Shown: positions 23,407-33,719, counted from the first letter of the stretch. The stretch: 49,015 bases of DNA from Erysipelatoclostridium sp. An173 (GCF_002160495.1 NZ_NFKR01000020.1:1-49015); one strand, 5' to 3'. Notes: generated by a model from the letters alone, not told the origin. Program-made: numbers and translations.

Positions 23407-24414
23407 ATGAATAATACAATTATAATTGATAAAATATTGATTCATATGTTGGATTTAGAACATAGTAAAGTAATTTATTCGGATACTTTTATCAATTTAG
23501 TAGAAGGAACAACTGAATATTATGATAAAAAAATTGAAAAATGTTTAGAAAATACTGGTATTAAAGAATTAGTAGTTGGTAGTCAGCATCATTTACTACA
23601 AGCAGCTAGAAATATGTTAGAAAGTGATGAAACATTCAAAGAAGAATCTATTAAGATTACTCAAGATCTTTTTAATCTTTGTACTAAGATTGAAGAAATG
23701 CCTAATGCTAATTTAATGTTTGTTGAATTGAAAGTTGATGGTAAAAAATATATTTTAGTAATTAAATTAAACTATAAAACAATGCCAATGAGTTTAATTG
23801 AAGAAGTTGATGGAAAACAAAGTATACGCTTTGTTAATCAGCAGATTTTACCAAATAAAACTACAGCAGTTGAAGAAGCAATTATTATCAATGTTGAAGA
23901 TAGTATTTTATCAATCATTGAAAAAAGATTTATGATAGATGGTAAACCGGGATATTATTTAAATGAACAGTATATTAAAGGTGAACCAAAGCTTACTGAT
24001 AAACAAAAAATGAGTATTGTTAATAAGGTAGTTAAAAAAGTAGATAGTCAATATAATGTAATCGATGGAGATCCATTACCAGTTGTAAAAAAAGAATTAG
24101 TGGATTTAGTCATGGAACATCGACCAGTAAAACCATTAGAATTAGCTAAAAAAGTAATGGGTGATGATTATAATGCTAGTGAAGAAGTAGAAACAATCAT
24201 GAAAGATTTAGGAATAGAAGAAGATGATGAAATTGTTAATGTTCCAATTTCTTTAGATCGAATGTCACGTTGTAAGCTGGTTTTAGATGATGATCGAATT
24301 ATTGAATTAAATGTTGAAGATTATTTAGATGGTATTGATATTGAAAAAGAAATTGATGAAAATGGTAAAACAAAAATCATTTTAAAAAATATTCAAGATA
24401 TTGTAGTTAAGTAA
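23407..24414 (+). CDS. 37-kDa nucleoid-associated protein family
   Basis: The opening IIDKILIHMLDLEHSKVIYSD and later MFVELKVDGKKYILVIKLNYK match the NdpA/YejK nucleoid-associated family. The C-terminal ~100 residues carry an acidic extension (VMGDDYNASEEVETIM). Gram-positive members are uncharacterised. GTGATGAAAAG precedes ATG. The gene has its own promoter region shared with yaaA and ends in a strong terminator facing addA. Confidence 0.82.
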   Translation: MNNTIIIDKILIHMLDLEHSKVIYSDTFINLVEGTTEYYDKKIEKCLENTGIKELVVGSQHHLLQAARNMLESDETFKEESIKITQDLFNLCTKIEEMPNANLMFVELKVDGKKYILVIKLNYKTMPMSLIEEVDGKQSIRFVNQQILPNKTTAVEEAIIINVEDSILSIIEKRFMIDGKPGYYLNEQYIKGEPKLTDKQKMSIVNKVVKKVDSQYNVIDGDPLPVVKKELVDLVMEHRPVKPLELAKKVMGDDYNASEEVETIMKDLGIEEDDEIVNVPISLDRMSRCKLVLDDDRIIELNVEDYLDGIDIEKEIDENGKTKIILKNIQDIVVK

Positions 24415-24419
24415 AAAAT

Positions 24420-24442
24420 AAGGAATAGCGTTTGCTATTCCT
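24420..24442. terminator. bidirectional terminator between convergent genes
   Basis: AAGGAATAGC and GCTATTCCTT pair perfectly across GTTT, with A-rich and T-rich flanks. It serves the NdpA-like gene and addA. Confidence 0.87.
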
Positions 24443-24449
24443 TGATTCT

Positions 24450-27400
24450 TTAAAATGATACATAACGGTCAATATGTAAATAATAGACGATGGCTTTGAT
24501 CTTAGCTGATTTAAAAATACGAGCTAAGATTTTTTTGTAATACTCTAATTGAGGCTGATGTAAAGCAATTAATGTTTTATCATCAGTATTTTTATTTAAA
24601 TTATCGGTTTTATAATCAATTACAGTTATTTCATCATTATTGATACATACAACGTCAAAAATACCATGGATTATTTGTCCGTTTTCAAGCATTGAAAATT
24701 CTTTTTCCTGATATAAATGTTGACTATTTGTCATTAAACTAAAGACATCGCTAGCAACGAATTCTTGTAAATGAGGTAAATATCGCTCGATAACGGACCA
24801 TTCATCATCATTAAATAGATTAGATTCTTTTAAACGAATAACTTCTTGTTTAAAATCTAATTCTGGTATTATTTTTAAATGTTCTAAGAAACTATGAATA
24901 ATTGTTCCTCGCGTACTAGCATCGACATTAATATCATTACTATCATAACTAATATCACTGAAACTACGGTCACCATCTTCGATTTTTCTAGTTACAGCAA
25001 TAGCTTTATCAAGGTTGGTTGGATATGGATAGACAAAGTCGTTATAGTGTTGATAATTTTTTAAATCTAATTTTGATTCTTGTGAGTTATTGATAATAAT
25101 CTGTTGTTCAATATCATCATGACTAAAAATCTTAATTGAAAATTTACTATGTTTAGTATTATCTTGAATCAGATTTTTATTTTGATGAATCATAATAGTT
25201 TGGAAATTATGTTTAATTTGTTCGATTAATTCATCTTCATGATTAGAGTCTAATAAATTTTTATTGATTCCTTGTTCAATGATATTATCATGACTCATTA
25301 ATGAAACCATTAGCCAATCCATATAACTATTTTGCATTCTAGCGTTATGATATAAAATAACTTTATCTTGACACCGTGGATTTTTAATAAAATCTGTTCC
25401 ATTAGTTATTACGTATTCTTGATATTTAATGATATCTTGAGGTTCTTTAATTAATCCAGTTAAAATTAATTTTTGAGAAGCCCTTGTTAAAGCAACATAA
25501 AAAATACGCATTTCTTCATTGATAGCTTCATTGGTCTGGTAGCTGGCAATGACTTTACGATATTTATTTTCATATTCAACAACAACATCACGATATGGTG
25601 GTAAATCAACTTTAACCCGAGGCTTGATTGCAATTCCTAGTCGTTTATCACTGATGATCTGTTCTCTTGCATCTTGTAAATTAAATTTATTTTGTAAATT
25701 GGAAACAAAAACAATTGGGAATTCTAAACCTTTTGATTTATGAATTGTCATAAAAGAAACAACGTTATCATCATTACTAGAAACGGTTGCTGGAGAAACA
25801 CCAATGCCATTTTCCAACATGTTTGTAAATTTAGTGGTAATACTATTTAAAGAATCATCATTTATTTCTCCTAGTTTTTCAATAAATAATTCAATATTAG
25901 CTACTCTTTGACTACCGTTTATTAATGAGGCTAAAAATGTTAAATATTCACTATCATCAATAAATTTTTCTATTCCTTCTTTAACACTATGATAAATAAA
26001 ATAATCACGCATTTGATGATAATAATTAATAAATTTTTCCAATATTTCATAATTATCTTTTTGCTCATTAATATAATTGATTAAATTATCATACATACTA
26101 AGTGATTCATCAGTTTTAATTTTCGCAATTAAATTTTCATCAAAATTACTAATTAAATAATTACCAGTTAATAAACTTGTAAAAGCAATATCATCAAGAT
26201 GATTATTAAAAGCTTTTAAAACATGGATCATACTAATTATCTCAGGTTCTTGTAAAAAGCCTTGTGATAAAACAATATGACTAGGAATATGATAACGATT
26301 GAAAATCTTTTTAAAAGCAATAAAACTACGAGTATTACGCATTAATACAACAATATCGCGATAATTAGCAGGTCGTGTTGTTTTATCAAAATTATCAAGT
26401 TGTAAATTTCCAATCATATCCTGGATTTTTTTAGCTACCATTTTAGCTTCTAATTCAGCATCATTATTAGTAGTTCTGGTTTGATAAGATAGTAAAACTT
26501 CACTTGTAAAGCGAGTTTCATTATCATAACGCTTTGATGCCTTGGCAGTAACTTCTTCACGTTCATCGACTTCTTTAGCACCTTCTTTTCTTAAGAAATC
26601 ATAGTTAAGTTTAGCACTATCGTCTAAATAATAATCCAATCCACCAATATCCTGATCCATTATTTGATTAAAAATATAGTTTACACTATCAAGAACAATT
26701 TTATTTGAACGATAATTATATCTTAAATCAATTCTTTTGGTATTTGGTATTTGATTAAAAGTTAAATATTTTTGATTAAAGATTTCAGGGTCGGCTTCTC
26801 TAAAACGATAAATAGATTGTTTCATATCTCCAACCATAAAGCGATTGATCTTTGGTTCTTTATAATCAGCAATTTTATCAATTAATGTTTCCTGGATTTG
26901 ATTGGTATCTTGATATTCATCAATCATAATTTCTTTTAATTGATGATAAAGTAAATCAACAATACCATATTGTGGCGCCAGTATTTTTAAAGCGTTAGCT
27001 TCTAAGTCGTTAAAATCTAGTAAATTATTAGTTTGTTTATATTCTTGATAAGCTTTTTTAAATTCTTTTTGATAAAAAACAAGCTGTTCTAATGGTTTTA
27101 TAGAAGTAGTTAAAACTTTTTTAAATTCTTCAAAATCATCATAAACTAAATCATTAAATTTATCACGATAGAACTTAATAACATTTGTTTTTAAACTATT
27201 ATACTTAGCTTTATATTCTTCGTTATCTTCATTAAATAAACCACGACTATCATAGCTTTTAATTAGTTTTGCATTGCTTGCTCTAATTATTTCAGTAAGA
27301 TTATTACTTTCAATTGCTTTAATAACATCATAATAGTATTTTAAGTGAGCATCAAATGGTGTAGGCATACTTCCTTTTTTTGAATTACTATCAAAAGGGT

Positions 27401-28151
27401 TTTGGCAGTAAAAACCTAAATTATGACTATCAGCAAAATTTGCAAGTTCATAGACTTTATTTATTCCCATTATTGCCTGTTTTTTTAATAATGAAATGAT
27501 TGGTCTAGTAATTGGCCAAGTATTAATTGAATCTTCATTGTTATTAATTATATGATCATATATATTAGTTTTAATATCATCAATATATTGATCAAAATTA
27601 TAGATTGTATTGCTTAAATTTTCAAATTTAAAAATAGCGTTTTTAAATTTACCAAAATAATAATCAGGGAAATAAGTGTTTACAAAATCAATAAACTGGT
27701 CGTCATTAACCCATTTAGCGATACACTGATCTAGAATCTGGTGTTTGATTAATGTTGGATCACTAGTAATGTCAAAATTACTATTTAAGTCAATTAGATA
27801 ACCATATTGTTTTAATAAAGTGCTACAAAAACCATGGAAATTAGTTATGTATGCTTTTGGTAATAACTGTTTTTGTTTTAATAAATGTTGTTTTAAAGAA
27901 TCACTGATATTTTCTTGAAGACGCTGATCTAGGGAAACTTGTAAACGCTGTTTCATCTCCAATGCAGCAGCATTAGTAAAAGTAAGAACTAAAAGCTGAT
28001 CAACATTATAGCCATCTTCTTCGATTAATGCCATGATTCGATTAACTAAAATTTTTGTTTTACCAGAACCAGCTGGAGCAGAAACAAGAATTGAACAGCC
28101 CCGACTAGTTACGGCTTCTTCTTGACCGCTGTTTAATGGGTTAATTGGCAT
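24450..28151 (-). CDS. addA: ATP-dependent helicase/nuclease subunit A
   Basis: The 1233-residue UvrD/RecB-type protein is the motor subunit of the AddAB double-strand-break repair enzyme. Walker A is APAGSGKT (Lys31), motif II IDEYQDTN, motif III GDMKQSIYRFR and motif V includes TIHKSKGLEFPIVF. The C-terminal RecB-type nuclease has VIDYKTDN with the metal-binding Asp and Lys. ATG 28151 is chosen over GTG 28160 since AAGGTGA lies just upstream. It overlaps the addB end by 11 nt, so the subunits are coupled. Confidence 0.95.
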   Translation of the reverse strand: MPINPLNSGQEEAVTSRGCSILVSAPAGSGKTKILVNRIMALIEEDGYNVDQLLVLTFTNAAALEMKQRLQVSLDQRLQENISDSLKQHLLKQKQLLPKAYITNFHGFCSTLLKQYGYLIDLNSNFDITSDPTLIKHQILDQCIAKWVNDDQFIDFVNTYFPDYYFGKFKNAIFKFENLSNTIYNFDQYIDDIKTNIYDHIINNNEDSINTWPITRPIISLLKKQAIMGINKVYELANFADSHNLGFYCQNPFDSNSKKGSMPTPFDAHLKYYYDVIKAIESNNLTEIIRASNAKLIKSYDSRGLFNEDNEEYKAKYNSLKTNVIKFYRDKFNDLVYDDFEEFKKVLTTSIKPLEQLVFYQKEFKKAYQEYKQTNNLLDFNDLEANALKILAPQYGIVDLLYHQLKEIMIDEYQDTNQIQETLIDKIADYKEPKINRFMVGDMKQSIYRFREADPEIFNQKYLTFNQIPNTKRIDLRYNYRSNKIVLDSVNYIFNQIMDQDIGGLDYYLDDSAKLNYDFLRKEGAKEVDEREEVTAKASKRYDNETRFTSEVLLSYQTRTTNNDAELEAKMVAKKIQDMIGNLQLDNFDKTTRPANYRDIVVLMRNTRSFIAFKKIFNRYHIPSHIVLSQGFLQEPEIISMIHVLKAFNNHLDDIAFTSLLTGNYLISNFDENLIAKIKTDESLSMYDNLINYINEQKDNYEILEKFINYYHQMRDYFIYHSVKEGIEKFIDDSEYLTFLASLINGSQRVANIELFIEKLGEINDDSLNSITTKFTNMLENGIGVSPATVSSNDDNVVSFMTIHKSKGLEFPIVFVSNLQNKFNLQDAREQIISDKRLGIAIKPRVKVDLPPYRDVVVEYENKYRKVIASYQTNEAINEEMRIFYVALTRASQKLILTGLIKEPQDIIKYQEYVITNGTDFIKNPRCQDKVILYHNARMQNSYMDWLMVSLMSHDNIIEQGINKNLLDSNHEDELIEQIKHNFQTIMIHQNKNLIQDNTKHSKFSIKIFSHDDIEQQIIINNSQESKLDLKNYQHYNDFVYPYPTNLDKAIAVTRKIEDGDRSFSDISYDSNDINVDASTRGTIIHSFLEHLKIIPELDFKQEVIRLKESNLFNDDEWSVIERYLPHLQEFVASDVFSLMTNSQHLYQEKEFSMLENGQIIHGIFDVVCINNDEITVIDYKTDNLNKNTDDKTLIALHQPQLEYYKKILARIFKSAKIKAIVYYLHIDRYVSF

Positions 28152-31020
28152 TATCTTCACCTTCCTTTATTAAATATTCTAAATTTTCATTATTAACAAG
28201 AGTGTATTCGTTATAGAAAACATCGAAATTACAGATAGCACGATAATTACAGTAAGTACATGGATTAACTTTAGTGAAAATAGCCGGATCATCGCTGCCT
28301 TTAGGAGCAATTTGAATATTACCATGACTTAAACTATCATATAGTTTTTCAATATGACCAGTTACATAATCAATTAATCGTTTTAAAGCAAAACTGCTTA
28401 AAATATTCCCTTTATAACAATCATCTTTTTTTACATAGCGTGCTTTAATAATATTGGAATTACGCTCAAATTCATTATCGACTCTTGTAACCACTTCTTC
28501 ATTTACATAACCATTCATACGATATTGCTTAAAGAAATTTTCGCTTGATTCTTCTTCAGTTATTTTTAAACTGCTGGCTAGAATTCTTTTTTTAGTATTG
28601 AAATACAATAATCCTCCTAAATCTAATTGCTGTTTAGAAGCTAAAGTATCAAGATATAGCAGCATTTGAATATTAAAGCCTTGGATTGCCAGTGAAATAT
28701 TTAAATCTTTATTACTTGATTTATAATCGATAATTTTTAAATAATTATCACTTTGATCAACGCGATCAACAATACCAGTAAAGTTGAAATCTGGATATTT
28801 TCTTTTGATTTCAATTTCACTGCCAACAATTTCAAAATCAGAAGCTTGCAACTGCTGATTTAATACAATAATAGTATTTAATAAATCCTGTTTAACAGTT
28901 TTAATAATATAAATATTATTGTAATCATTCAAACGATCATTTAGTTCATTATTATCGATATATTCATTTACATATTTTTCAATTATATTTGGTAATGTGT
29001 CAACATCAATGACCAGCTGACTAAATAACTCTTTAGTTTTTTCTAGTACATAATGGACAATTGAACCAATTTCATTTGTTTGAAAAGATGGCTTTTTAAA
29101 AGGATATAATTTTAAGCCATATTGATTGTAATATTTATAAGGACAGCCATTATAAGTTTCTAATTTACTAGCAGAAAGGTAATTAGAAAATAGTGGTGTT
29201 GTTAGGCTACCAGGCTGATTACGACTTTGAATATATTTATCAATCATTGTATTTAAAGCTGTTTGCTTTGAATCTTGCTGACCTTTTAGATAAAGATTTT
29301 TCTTTAAGCTTTGATGTAAATAATCTTTACTAATATCAATATTTTTAATATCAAACATATTATTTAACTGATTATATAATGATGATTTTAATAAAGGCTG
29401 GCCATCTATTGAAGCATTAGCAAAACTGATAACTAAATAGTTATTATTGCTGTTTAATGCTTTTAAAATATTATTTTGATTAGAACCGATTTGATAACTT
29501 AAATCTGGTAATTTTAAGCTTTTTAGATCCTGGTCTAATAAAATACCGGTATCTTTAAATTGAAGTGGAACAACTGTTTCATTAACTCCAGTTAAATAGA
29601 CCTTTTTACAATCAAGAATACCACTATAACATTGATCATAATTTAATAAATAAAGATGATCGTTACATGGCTTTTTATCTTCTTTTAATTCGGGCTTAGT
29701 TTTTTTAATCAGAATATAAAAATCAGATAGAGAAAATTCTTGAGTACTTTGAAATTCCTTAAAATAATTGATTAGTGTAATGACATTTTCATTAGTAATC
29801 ATTTCTTGATCAATAAATTCAAGCATTATTTTGACATAATCATTTAAAGTAACACATTGATTAAAATCATAATTTGAAAATGGATCATCTAAGACATTAT
29901 TTTCTAAATAATTCTTTTTAATACGATCAAGATAATTTAAATCATTGAATTTCTTTAACATCCTGCTATCAAGAAGATCTAATAAATCATCTTTTTGCTT
30001 ATTTATTTTATATTTAAGAAATGAAAGACAAGCATTCATTTCTTTAAAAATTAGACTTTTACTAAGATTATGAGGAATATTAAATTGTTCTAAAGTGTTG
30101 ATTAGTAACATTTTATATTCATGATTAGGATAATAAATAGCATAATCATGATAGTAAGTCTGGTTATCAACAATATCTTGATAGATGTTTAAAATGACAC
30201 TTTCAATTTCGGCTTTGGGTGTTGTTTGAGCTATTTTATATAATGGACTTTGATCATTAAATTTTGGTGCCTGCAATGAAAATGTATAAGTATTTAAATG
30301 TTTTAAATAAAGATCATCATCTTTGATAATATCGTTATCTTTATCATAATAATTTATAAATGGTTTATTTAAATCACGATTATCATCACTGTTGTTCATT
30401 AAAATAGTTACGTCACTAATACTAGCAAGCTGATTAATTAATTTATAACGATGTTTGGTAAAGATTTTTTCAGTTATAAAACAATAATGATTATTTTTAA
30501 GTGAATCATTAAAGTGATTAAATAAAAGATCTTCATATTGAAAACATTTATCTTTAGGCGTTGCAAGTTTAAATTGTTTATAAATATCAATAATTGTTGT
30601 AATTTTTTGTTTAGATAAATCTGGTAGAGTTTCAATATCAGGATTGTCTAATTCTTCTAAATAAAAAAGCTCTAAGATATTGATGATTTCTGGGATTAAT
30701 TCCATTTTGTTATTAGTGTTAAAAATATAGTTGTTTGTTTCGATTATTTGTTTGATCATTAAGATAGTTTCTAATTTAGATAGTTTTTGTTGGTTATATA
30801 TTTGATAATGGTTTAATAAATTATTGATTAAAGTATTATATGTTATGATTCTGATATTAAAAAGAGTGTCAGTATATTTGAAAAATGCTTCTTCAAAGAA
30901 AAGAGGATCATCAACGATGAAATAATAATTTTCAAAAATGTTTTTTTGAGCTTCGTTGATAGTGTTTTTTATTAATTCTTTAATTTTTAGAGTATAATTT
31001 AAACCACTTATTGTTTTCAT
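28141..31020 (-). CDS. addB: ATP-dependent nuclease subunit B
   Basis: A 959-residue AddB/RexB subunit. The C-terminal half has the nuclease KIIDYKSSN and the iron-sulfur cysteines: one in YNGCPYKYYNQYG and three in NPCTYCNYRAICNFD. Together with AddA it processes DNA ends and presents them to RecA. The first residues, MKTISGLNYTLKIKEL, lack the GxxGxGKT Walker A loop that B. subtilis AddB has at this place, so ATP binding by this subunit is doubtful, as in some RexB proteins. CGGAGGT precedes ATG. Confidence 0.92.
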   Translation of the reverse strand: MKTISGLNYTLKIKELIKNTINEAQKNIFENYYFIVDDPLFFEEAFFKYTDTLFNIRIITYNTLINNLLNHYQIYNQQKLSKLETILMIKQIIETNNYIFNTNNKMELIPEIINILELFYLEELDNPDIETLPDLSKQKITTIIDIYKQFKLATPKDKCFQYEDLLFNHFNDSLKNNHYCFITEKIFTKHRYKLINQLASISDVTILMNNSDDNRDLNKPFINYYDKDNDIIKDDDLYLKHLNTYTFSLQAPKFNDQSPLYKIAQTTPKAEIESVILNIYQDIVDNQTYYHDYAIYYPNHEYKMLLINTLEQFNIPHNLSKSLIFKEMNACLSFLKYKINKQKDDLLDLLDSRMLKKFNDLNYLDRIKKNYLENNVLDDPFSNYDFNQCVTLNDYVKIMLEFIDQEMITNENVITLINYFKEFQSTQEFSLSDFYILIKKTKPELKEDKKPCNDHLYLLNYDQCYSGILDCKKVYLTGVNETVVPLQFKDTGILLDQDLKSLKLPDLSYQIGSNQNNILKALNSNNNYLVISFANASIDGQPLLKSSLYNQLNNMFDIKNIDISKDYLHQSLKKNLYLKGQQDSKQTALNTMIDKYIQSRNQPGSLTTPLFSNYLSASKLETYNGCPYKYYNQYGLKLYPFKKPSFQTNEIGSIVHYVLEKTKELFSQLVIDVDTLPNIIEKYVNEYIDNNELNDRLNDYNNIYIIKTVKQDLLNTIIVLNQQLQASDFEIVGSEIEIKRKYPDFNFTGIVDRVDQSDNYLKIIDYKSSNKDLNISLAIQGFNIQMLLYLDTLASKQQLDLGGLLYFNTKKRILASSLKITEEESSENFFKQYRMNGYVNEEVVTRVDNEFERNSNIIKARYVKKDDCYKGNILSSFALKRLIDYVTGHIEKLYDSLSHGNIQIAPKGSDDPAIFTKVNPCTYCNYRAICNFDVFYNEYTLVNNENLEYLIKEGEDNAN

Positions 31021-31072
31021 AAAAGTACCTCCGATATAGCTTTTATTTTATCATAGATTATTTCAAAATAAT

Positions 31073-31098
31073 AAAAGTGAAATTATTAATTTCACTTT
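31073..31098 (-). terminator. terminator of the MBL-fold gene
   Basis: AAAGTGAAATT and AATTTCACTTT pair perfectly and are followed on the reverse strand by TATTATTTT. The structure overlaps the gene's stop and separates it from addB. Confidence 0.8.
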
Positions 31099-31886
31099 AA
31101 ACTGTTTTCTTGAAAAATCATTTCTGCTTTTTGATAGCTGGCATAAAATGCCTGATGATTATCAAAAGTAGGAGCTTGATTTAATACACCGGTTATTTCA
31201 TGATTGATTAACTTAATACATAATTGATACATATCTTTCATTAAATCAAAATCCAGACGATTAAATGAGCTGACTTTTGACATTGATTCTTGCTGGTTAT
31301 GACCACCCCAGAATTTCCATGTTTGATCGACACCAGTTTTTTCTAAGTAATCAATAGCTTGTTTTAGATTTTTTTGGTACGTCTTTAAATTTAAACTATG
31401 AAATAATTGCATCCAGACACCACAGCCAGAACCAATGGCATCACCAGTATAGACAGCGTGATTTTTAGTATCTAAAAAAATCATTGATCCAGGAGTATGA
31501 CCAGCTAATGGGATTGCTTCGATTGTTATTTGGCCTAAGTCAAATTTTTGATATGGTTTTAAATCTTTGATGTTATTAAAATCAATCAATGGAAAATCTG
31601 GCTGTAATTTTTGATTATCAAAGTAAACGTCTTTATCTAAATGTGATAAGTAGACATTATCAAATTCATTGATTGTGCCAATATGGTCGACATGGCCGTG
31701 GCTACAAACAACAATAAGATCTTTATTTGTTAAAGCTTTGATAGTAGGTAATAAAGGCTTTTTAAATAAGCCTAAATCAATTAATAAAGTCTTATTTTCT
31801 CCAATAATTAAATAACAAGAATCCTGGTCTTCATCATTTATATAATAACTTTGTTCATTTATTTTGATTGCGTCATAAGTTTCCAT
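31092..31886 (-). CDS. metallo-beta-lactamase-fold hydrolase
   Basis: A 264-residue protein with the metal-binding set of the fold: His63, His65, Asp67 and His68 in CSHGHVDHIG, His130 in AGHTPGS and Asp149 in YTGDAIGSG. Glyoxalase II-like proteins of this kind hydrolyse thioesters or similar bonds; the substrate is not predictable. No signal peptide is seen. GAGGTTATT precedes ATG on the reverse strand. It lies upstream of addB but a terminator separates them. Confidence 0.86.
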   Translation of the reverse strand: METYDAIKINEQSYYINDEDQDSCYLIIGENKTLLIDLGLFKKPLLPTIKALTNKDLIVVCSHGHVDHIGTINEFDNVYLSHLDKDVYFDNQKLQPDFPLIDFNNIKDLKPYQKFDLGQITIEAIPLAGHTPGSMIFLDTKNHAVYTGDAIGSGCGVWMQLFHSLNLKTYQKNLKQAIDYLEKTGVDQTWKFWGGHNQQESMSKVSSFNRLDFDLMKDMYQLCIKLINHEITGVLNQAPTFDNHQAFYASYQKAEMIFQENSLK

Positions 31887-32026
31887 AATAACCTCATATA
31901 AATAATATTAGTATTTATAAAAAGTATATCGTAATCATCAAAAAAAGCAAGAATATCCTTTATTACAATAAACTATTATACAAATAATTTAATTATTTGT
32001 ATAATTAAATGAGGAGGAAAATAATA

Positions 32027-32803
32027 ATGAATAAAAAAATTTTTTTCTTTGATATTGACGGAACTCTTGCTGATAAAAATATTATCCCTGCTGATACAAT
32101 TACGGCTTTAAATAAGCTAAAACAATTAGGTCATTATATTTTTATTTGTTCAGGACGACCTTATATTTATGCTAAAGAGCATTATCAAAAATATGTAGAT
32201 GGTTTTATTTGTGGTAATGGAAGATATATCGTATATAAAGATCAAATCATTTTAGATGAACCATTAACTTTACAGGAAGTGGAATGTTTTGTGGATGGCT
32301 TTATGAAATTAAAATGCGGTTATAATTTTAATGGCAGTTATAATGGTTATGCTTTTAATATTGAAGCTAATAAATTATTGGATATGCAAAATGATTTTAA
32401 ACATCCTTATTATATTGAAGATTTTAAATTATCTGATATTAATGCACATATGTTTGATGTACATTTTAAAGATGAAAAACATTTTAACCAAATTGCAAAA
32501 TATTTTGATGATCGTATAATATTTAATGTTCATAGTGGACATAATTCAGCTGATGCCACAGTCATTGGTTATGATAAAGGGGTGGGGATAACAAAATTAT
32601 TGAAAATATTAAATATTTCAGTAGAAGATAGTTATGCCTTTGGTGATGGCCTTAATGATATACCAATGTTTAAAGCGGTGGGGCATTCAATAGCTATGTT
32701 AAATGGTGTTGATGAAGCTAAAAAAGCTTGTGAATATATCACTGGTGATATTAATGATGGCGGCATTTATAAAGCATTGGCACATTATAAAATAATTGAC
32801 TAA
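32027..32803 (+). CDS. HAD-superfamily (Cof-type) phosphatase
   Basis: Motif I is FFFDIDGTL, motif II is ICSGRP and motif IV is AFGDGLNDIPMF, with a C2-type cap between. Length is 258 residues. ATG 32027 is chosen because GAGGAGG (32011-32017) sits upstream; the six-codon longer frame from 32009 would start inside that site. This is the second Cof-type phosphatase in the window; the two share motifs but not close sequence. It ends in a bidirectional terminator facing csp. Confidence 0.88.
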   Translation: MNKKIFFFDIDGTLADKNIIPADTITALNKLKQLGHYIFICSGRPYIYAKEHYQKYVDGFICGNGRYIVYKDQIILDEPLTLQEVECFVDGFMKLKCGYNFNGSYNGYAFNIEANKLLDMQNDFKHPYYIEDFKLSDINAHMFDVHFKDEKHFNQIAKYFDDRIIFNVHSGHNSADATVIGYDKGVGITKLLKILNISVEDSYAFGDGLNDIPMFKAVGHSIAMLNGVDEAKKACEYITGDINDGGIYKALAHYKIID

Positions 32804-32808
32804 AAAAT

Positions 32809-32832
32809 AAAAACCCAGTTATGGGTTTTTAT
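32809..32832. terminator. bidirectional terminator between HAD gene and csp
   Basis: AAACCCA and TGGGTTT form a stem across GTTA, with A-rich and T-rich flanks. Confidence 0.85.
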
Positions 32833-32836
32833 AATG

Positions 32837-33040
32837 CTATTTAACTGTTACGTTTTGAGCTTGAGGACCACGATCAGATTGATTAATAGTAAATTCAACG
32901 ATTTGTCCTTCTTCTAATGTTCTAAATCCTTCAGCATTAATTGCTGTGTAATGAACAAAAACGTCTTTTCCGTCTTCGTCATCAGTAATGAATCCGTAAC
33001 CTTTTTCTTGGTTAAACCATTTAACTTTTCCTGTACTCAT
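32837..33040 (-). CDS. csp: cold-shock protein
   Basis: The 67-residue single OB-fold protein binds single-stranded RNA and acts as an RNA chaperone. RNP1 is KGYGFI and RNP2 is VFVHYTAI, and the start is [21 protein letters not shown] precedes ATG. A leader of ~150 nt lies upstream from a well-formed promoter, and a segment of it can pair with the ribosome-binding site, so temperature-dependent translation is likely. Confidence 0.95.
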   Translation of the reverse strand: MSTGKVKWFNQEKGYGFITDDEDGKDVFVHYTAINAEGFRTLEEGQIVEFTINQSDRGPQAQNVTVK

Positions 33041-33220
33041 TGTTGGTACCTCCTTGAAATATGTGCAAAAAGGAAATACTCTATGTAACTCGCGTAATCA
33101 CAAATATCGGATTGTGGGTGGTACATAAAGGTAATACAATCTTCTAATACTTGTGATACTATGAAAATTATATTGCTACTTTTGCACTTTTATTGTACCA
33201 TAATCAAATAAATAAAGCAA
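33041..33220 (-). promoter_or_regulatory. csp promoter and long leader with possible ribosome-site mask
   Basis: On the reverse strand TTGCTT (33215-33220) and TACAAT (33192-33197) are 17 bp apart with a TGG extension, placing the start near 33185. The leader is ~145 nt. GTACCACC (complement of 33117-33124) can pair with the ribosome-binding stretch GGAGGTAC (complement of 33046-33053) in 7 of 8 positions. Long regulatory leaders are typical of cspA-type genes. Confidence 0.65.
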
Positions 33221-33371
33221 TAGAGTGCTTTTTTGCTAGTTCGATAATATTGTTAATTTAAAATACACATTAATACTGTAGTATAAAATAATAACTTCAA
33301 CCATTATCTTATTAACATTAGAATAAAACAATGGTAGAATAATATAGTATAAGACAAAGGAGGTTTTTATT

Positions 33372-33713
33372 ATGCCATTTATTTCATTTACAACTAATCA
33401 TAAATTGACACTTCGTCAAGAAAATGAAATCGCTAAAAGAACTGGGGAATTGATTAGTATTTTGCCAGGTAAAAAAGAAGAAAATTTAATGTTACATCTA
33501 GAAGATAATCAAATCATGTATTTCCGTGGCGAAGATATTCCATGTATGATGATTGCTGTTAAATTATATAATAAAGTTGATTTAAATGCTAAAAAAGAAT
33601 TTACTGAAAAGTTAGTTGTGATGATCAAAGAAACGACAAATATTGATGTTGATGATATTTATGTATCTTTTGATGAATATCCAAACTGGGGTAAACAAGG
33701 TACATTGATTTAG
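33372..33713 (+). CDS. MIF-like tautomerase
   Basis: A 113-residue homologue of macrophage migration inhibitory factor. It starts MPFISFTTN, so Pro2 becomes the catalytic N-terminal proline after Met removal. The C-terminal VDVDDIYVSFDEYPNWG block is family-typical. The family tautomerises phenylpyruvate-like keto acids in vitro; bacterial roles are poorly known and some gut or pathogen homologues are discussed as host modulators. AAAGGAGG precedes ATG. It is monocistronic. Confidence 0.82.
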   Translation: MPFISFTTNHKLTLRQENEIAKRTGELISILPGKKEENLMLHLEDNQIMYFRGEDIPCMMIAVKLYNKVDLNAKKEFTEKLVVMIKETTNIDVDDIYVSFDEYPNWGKQGTLI

Positions 33714-33719
33714 GATGGT

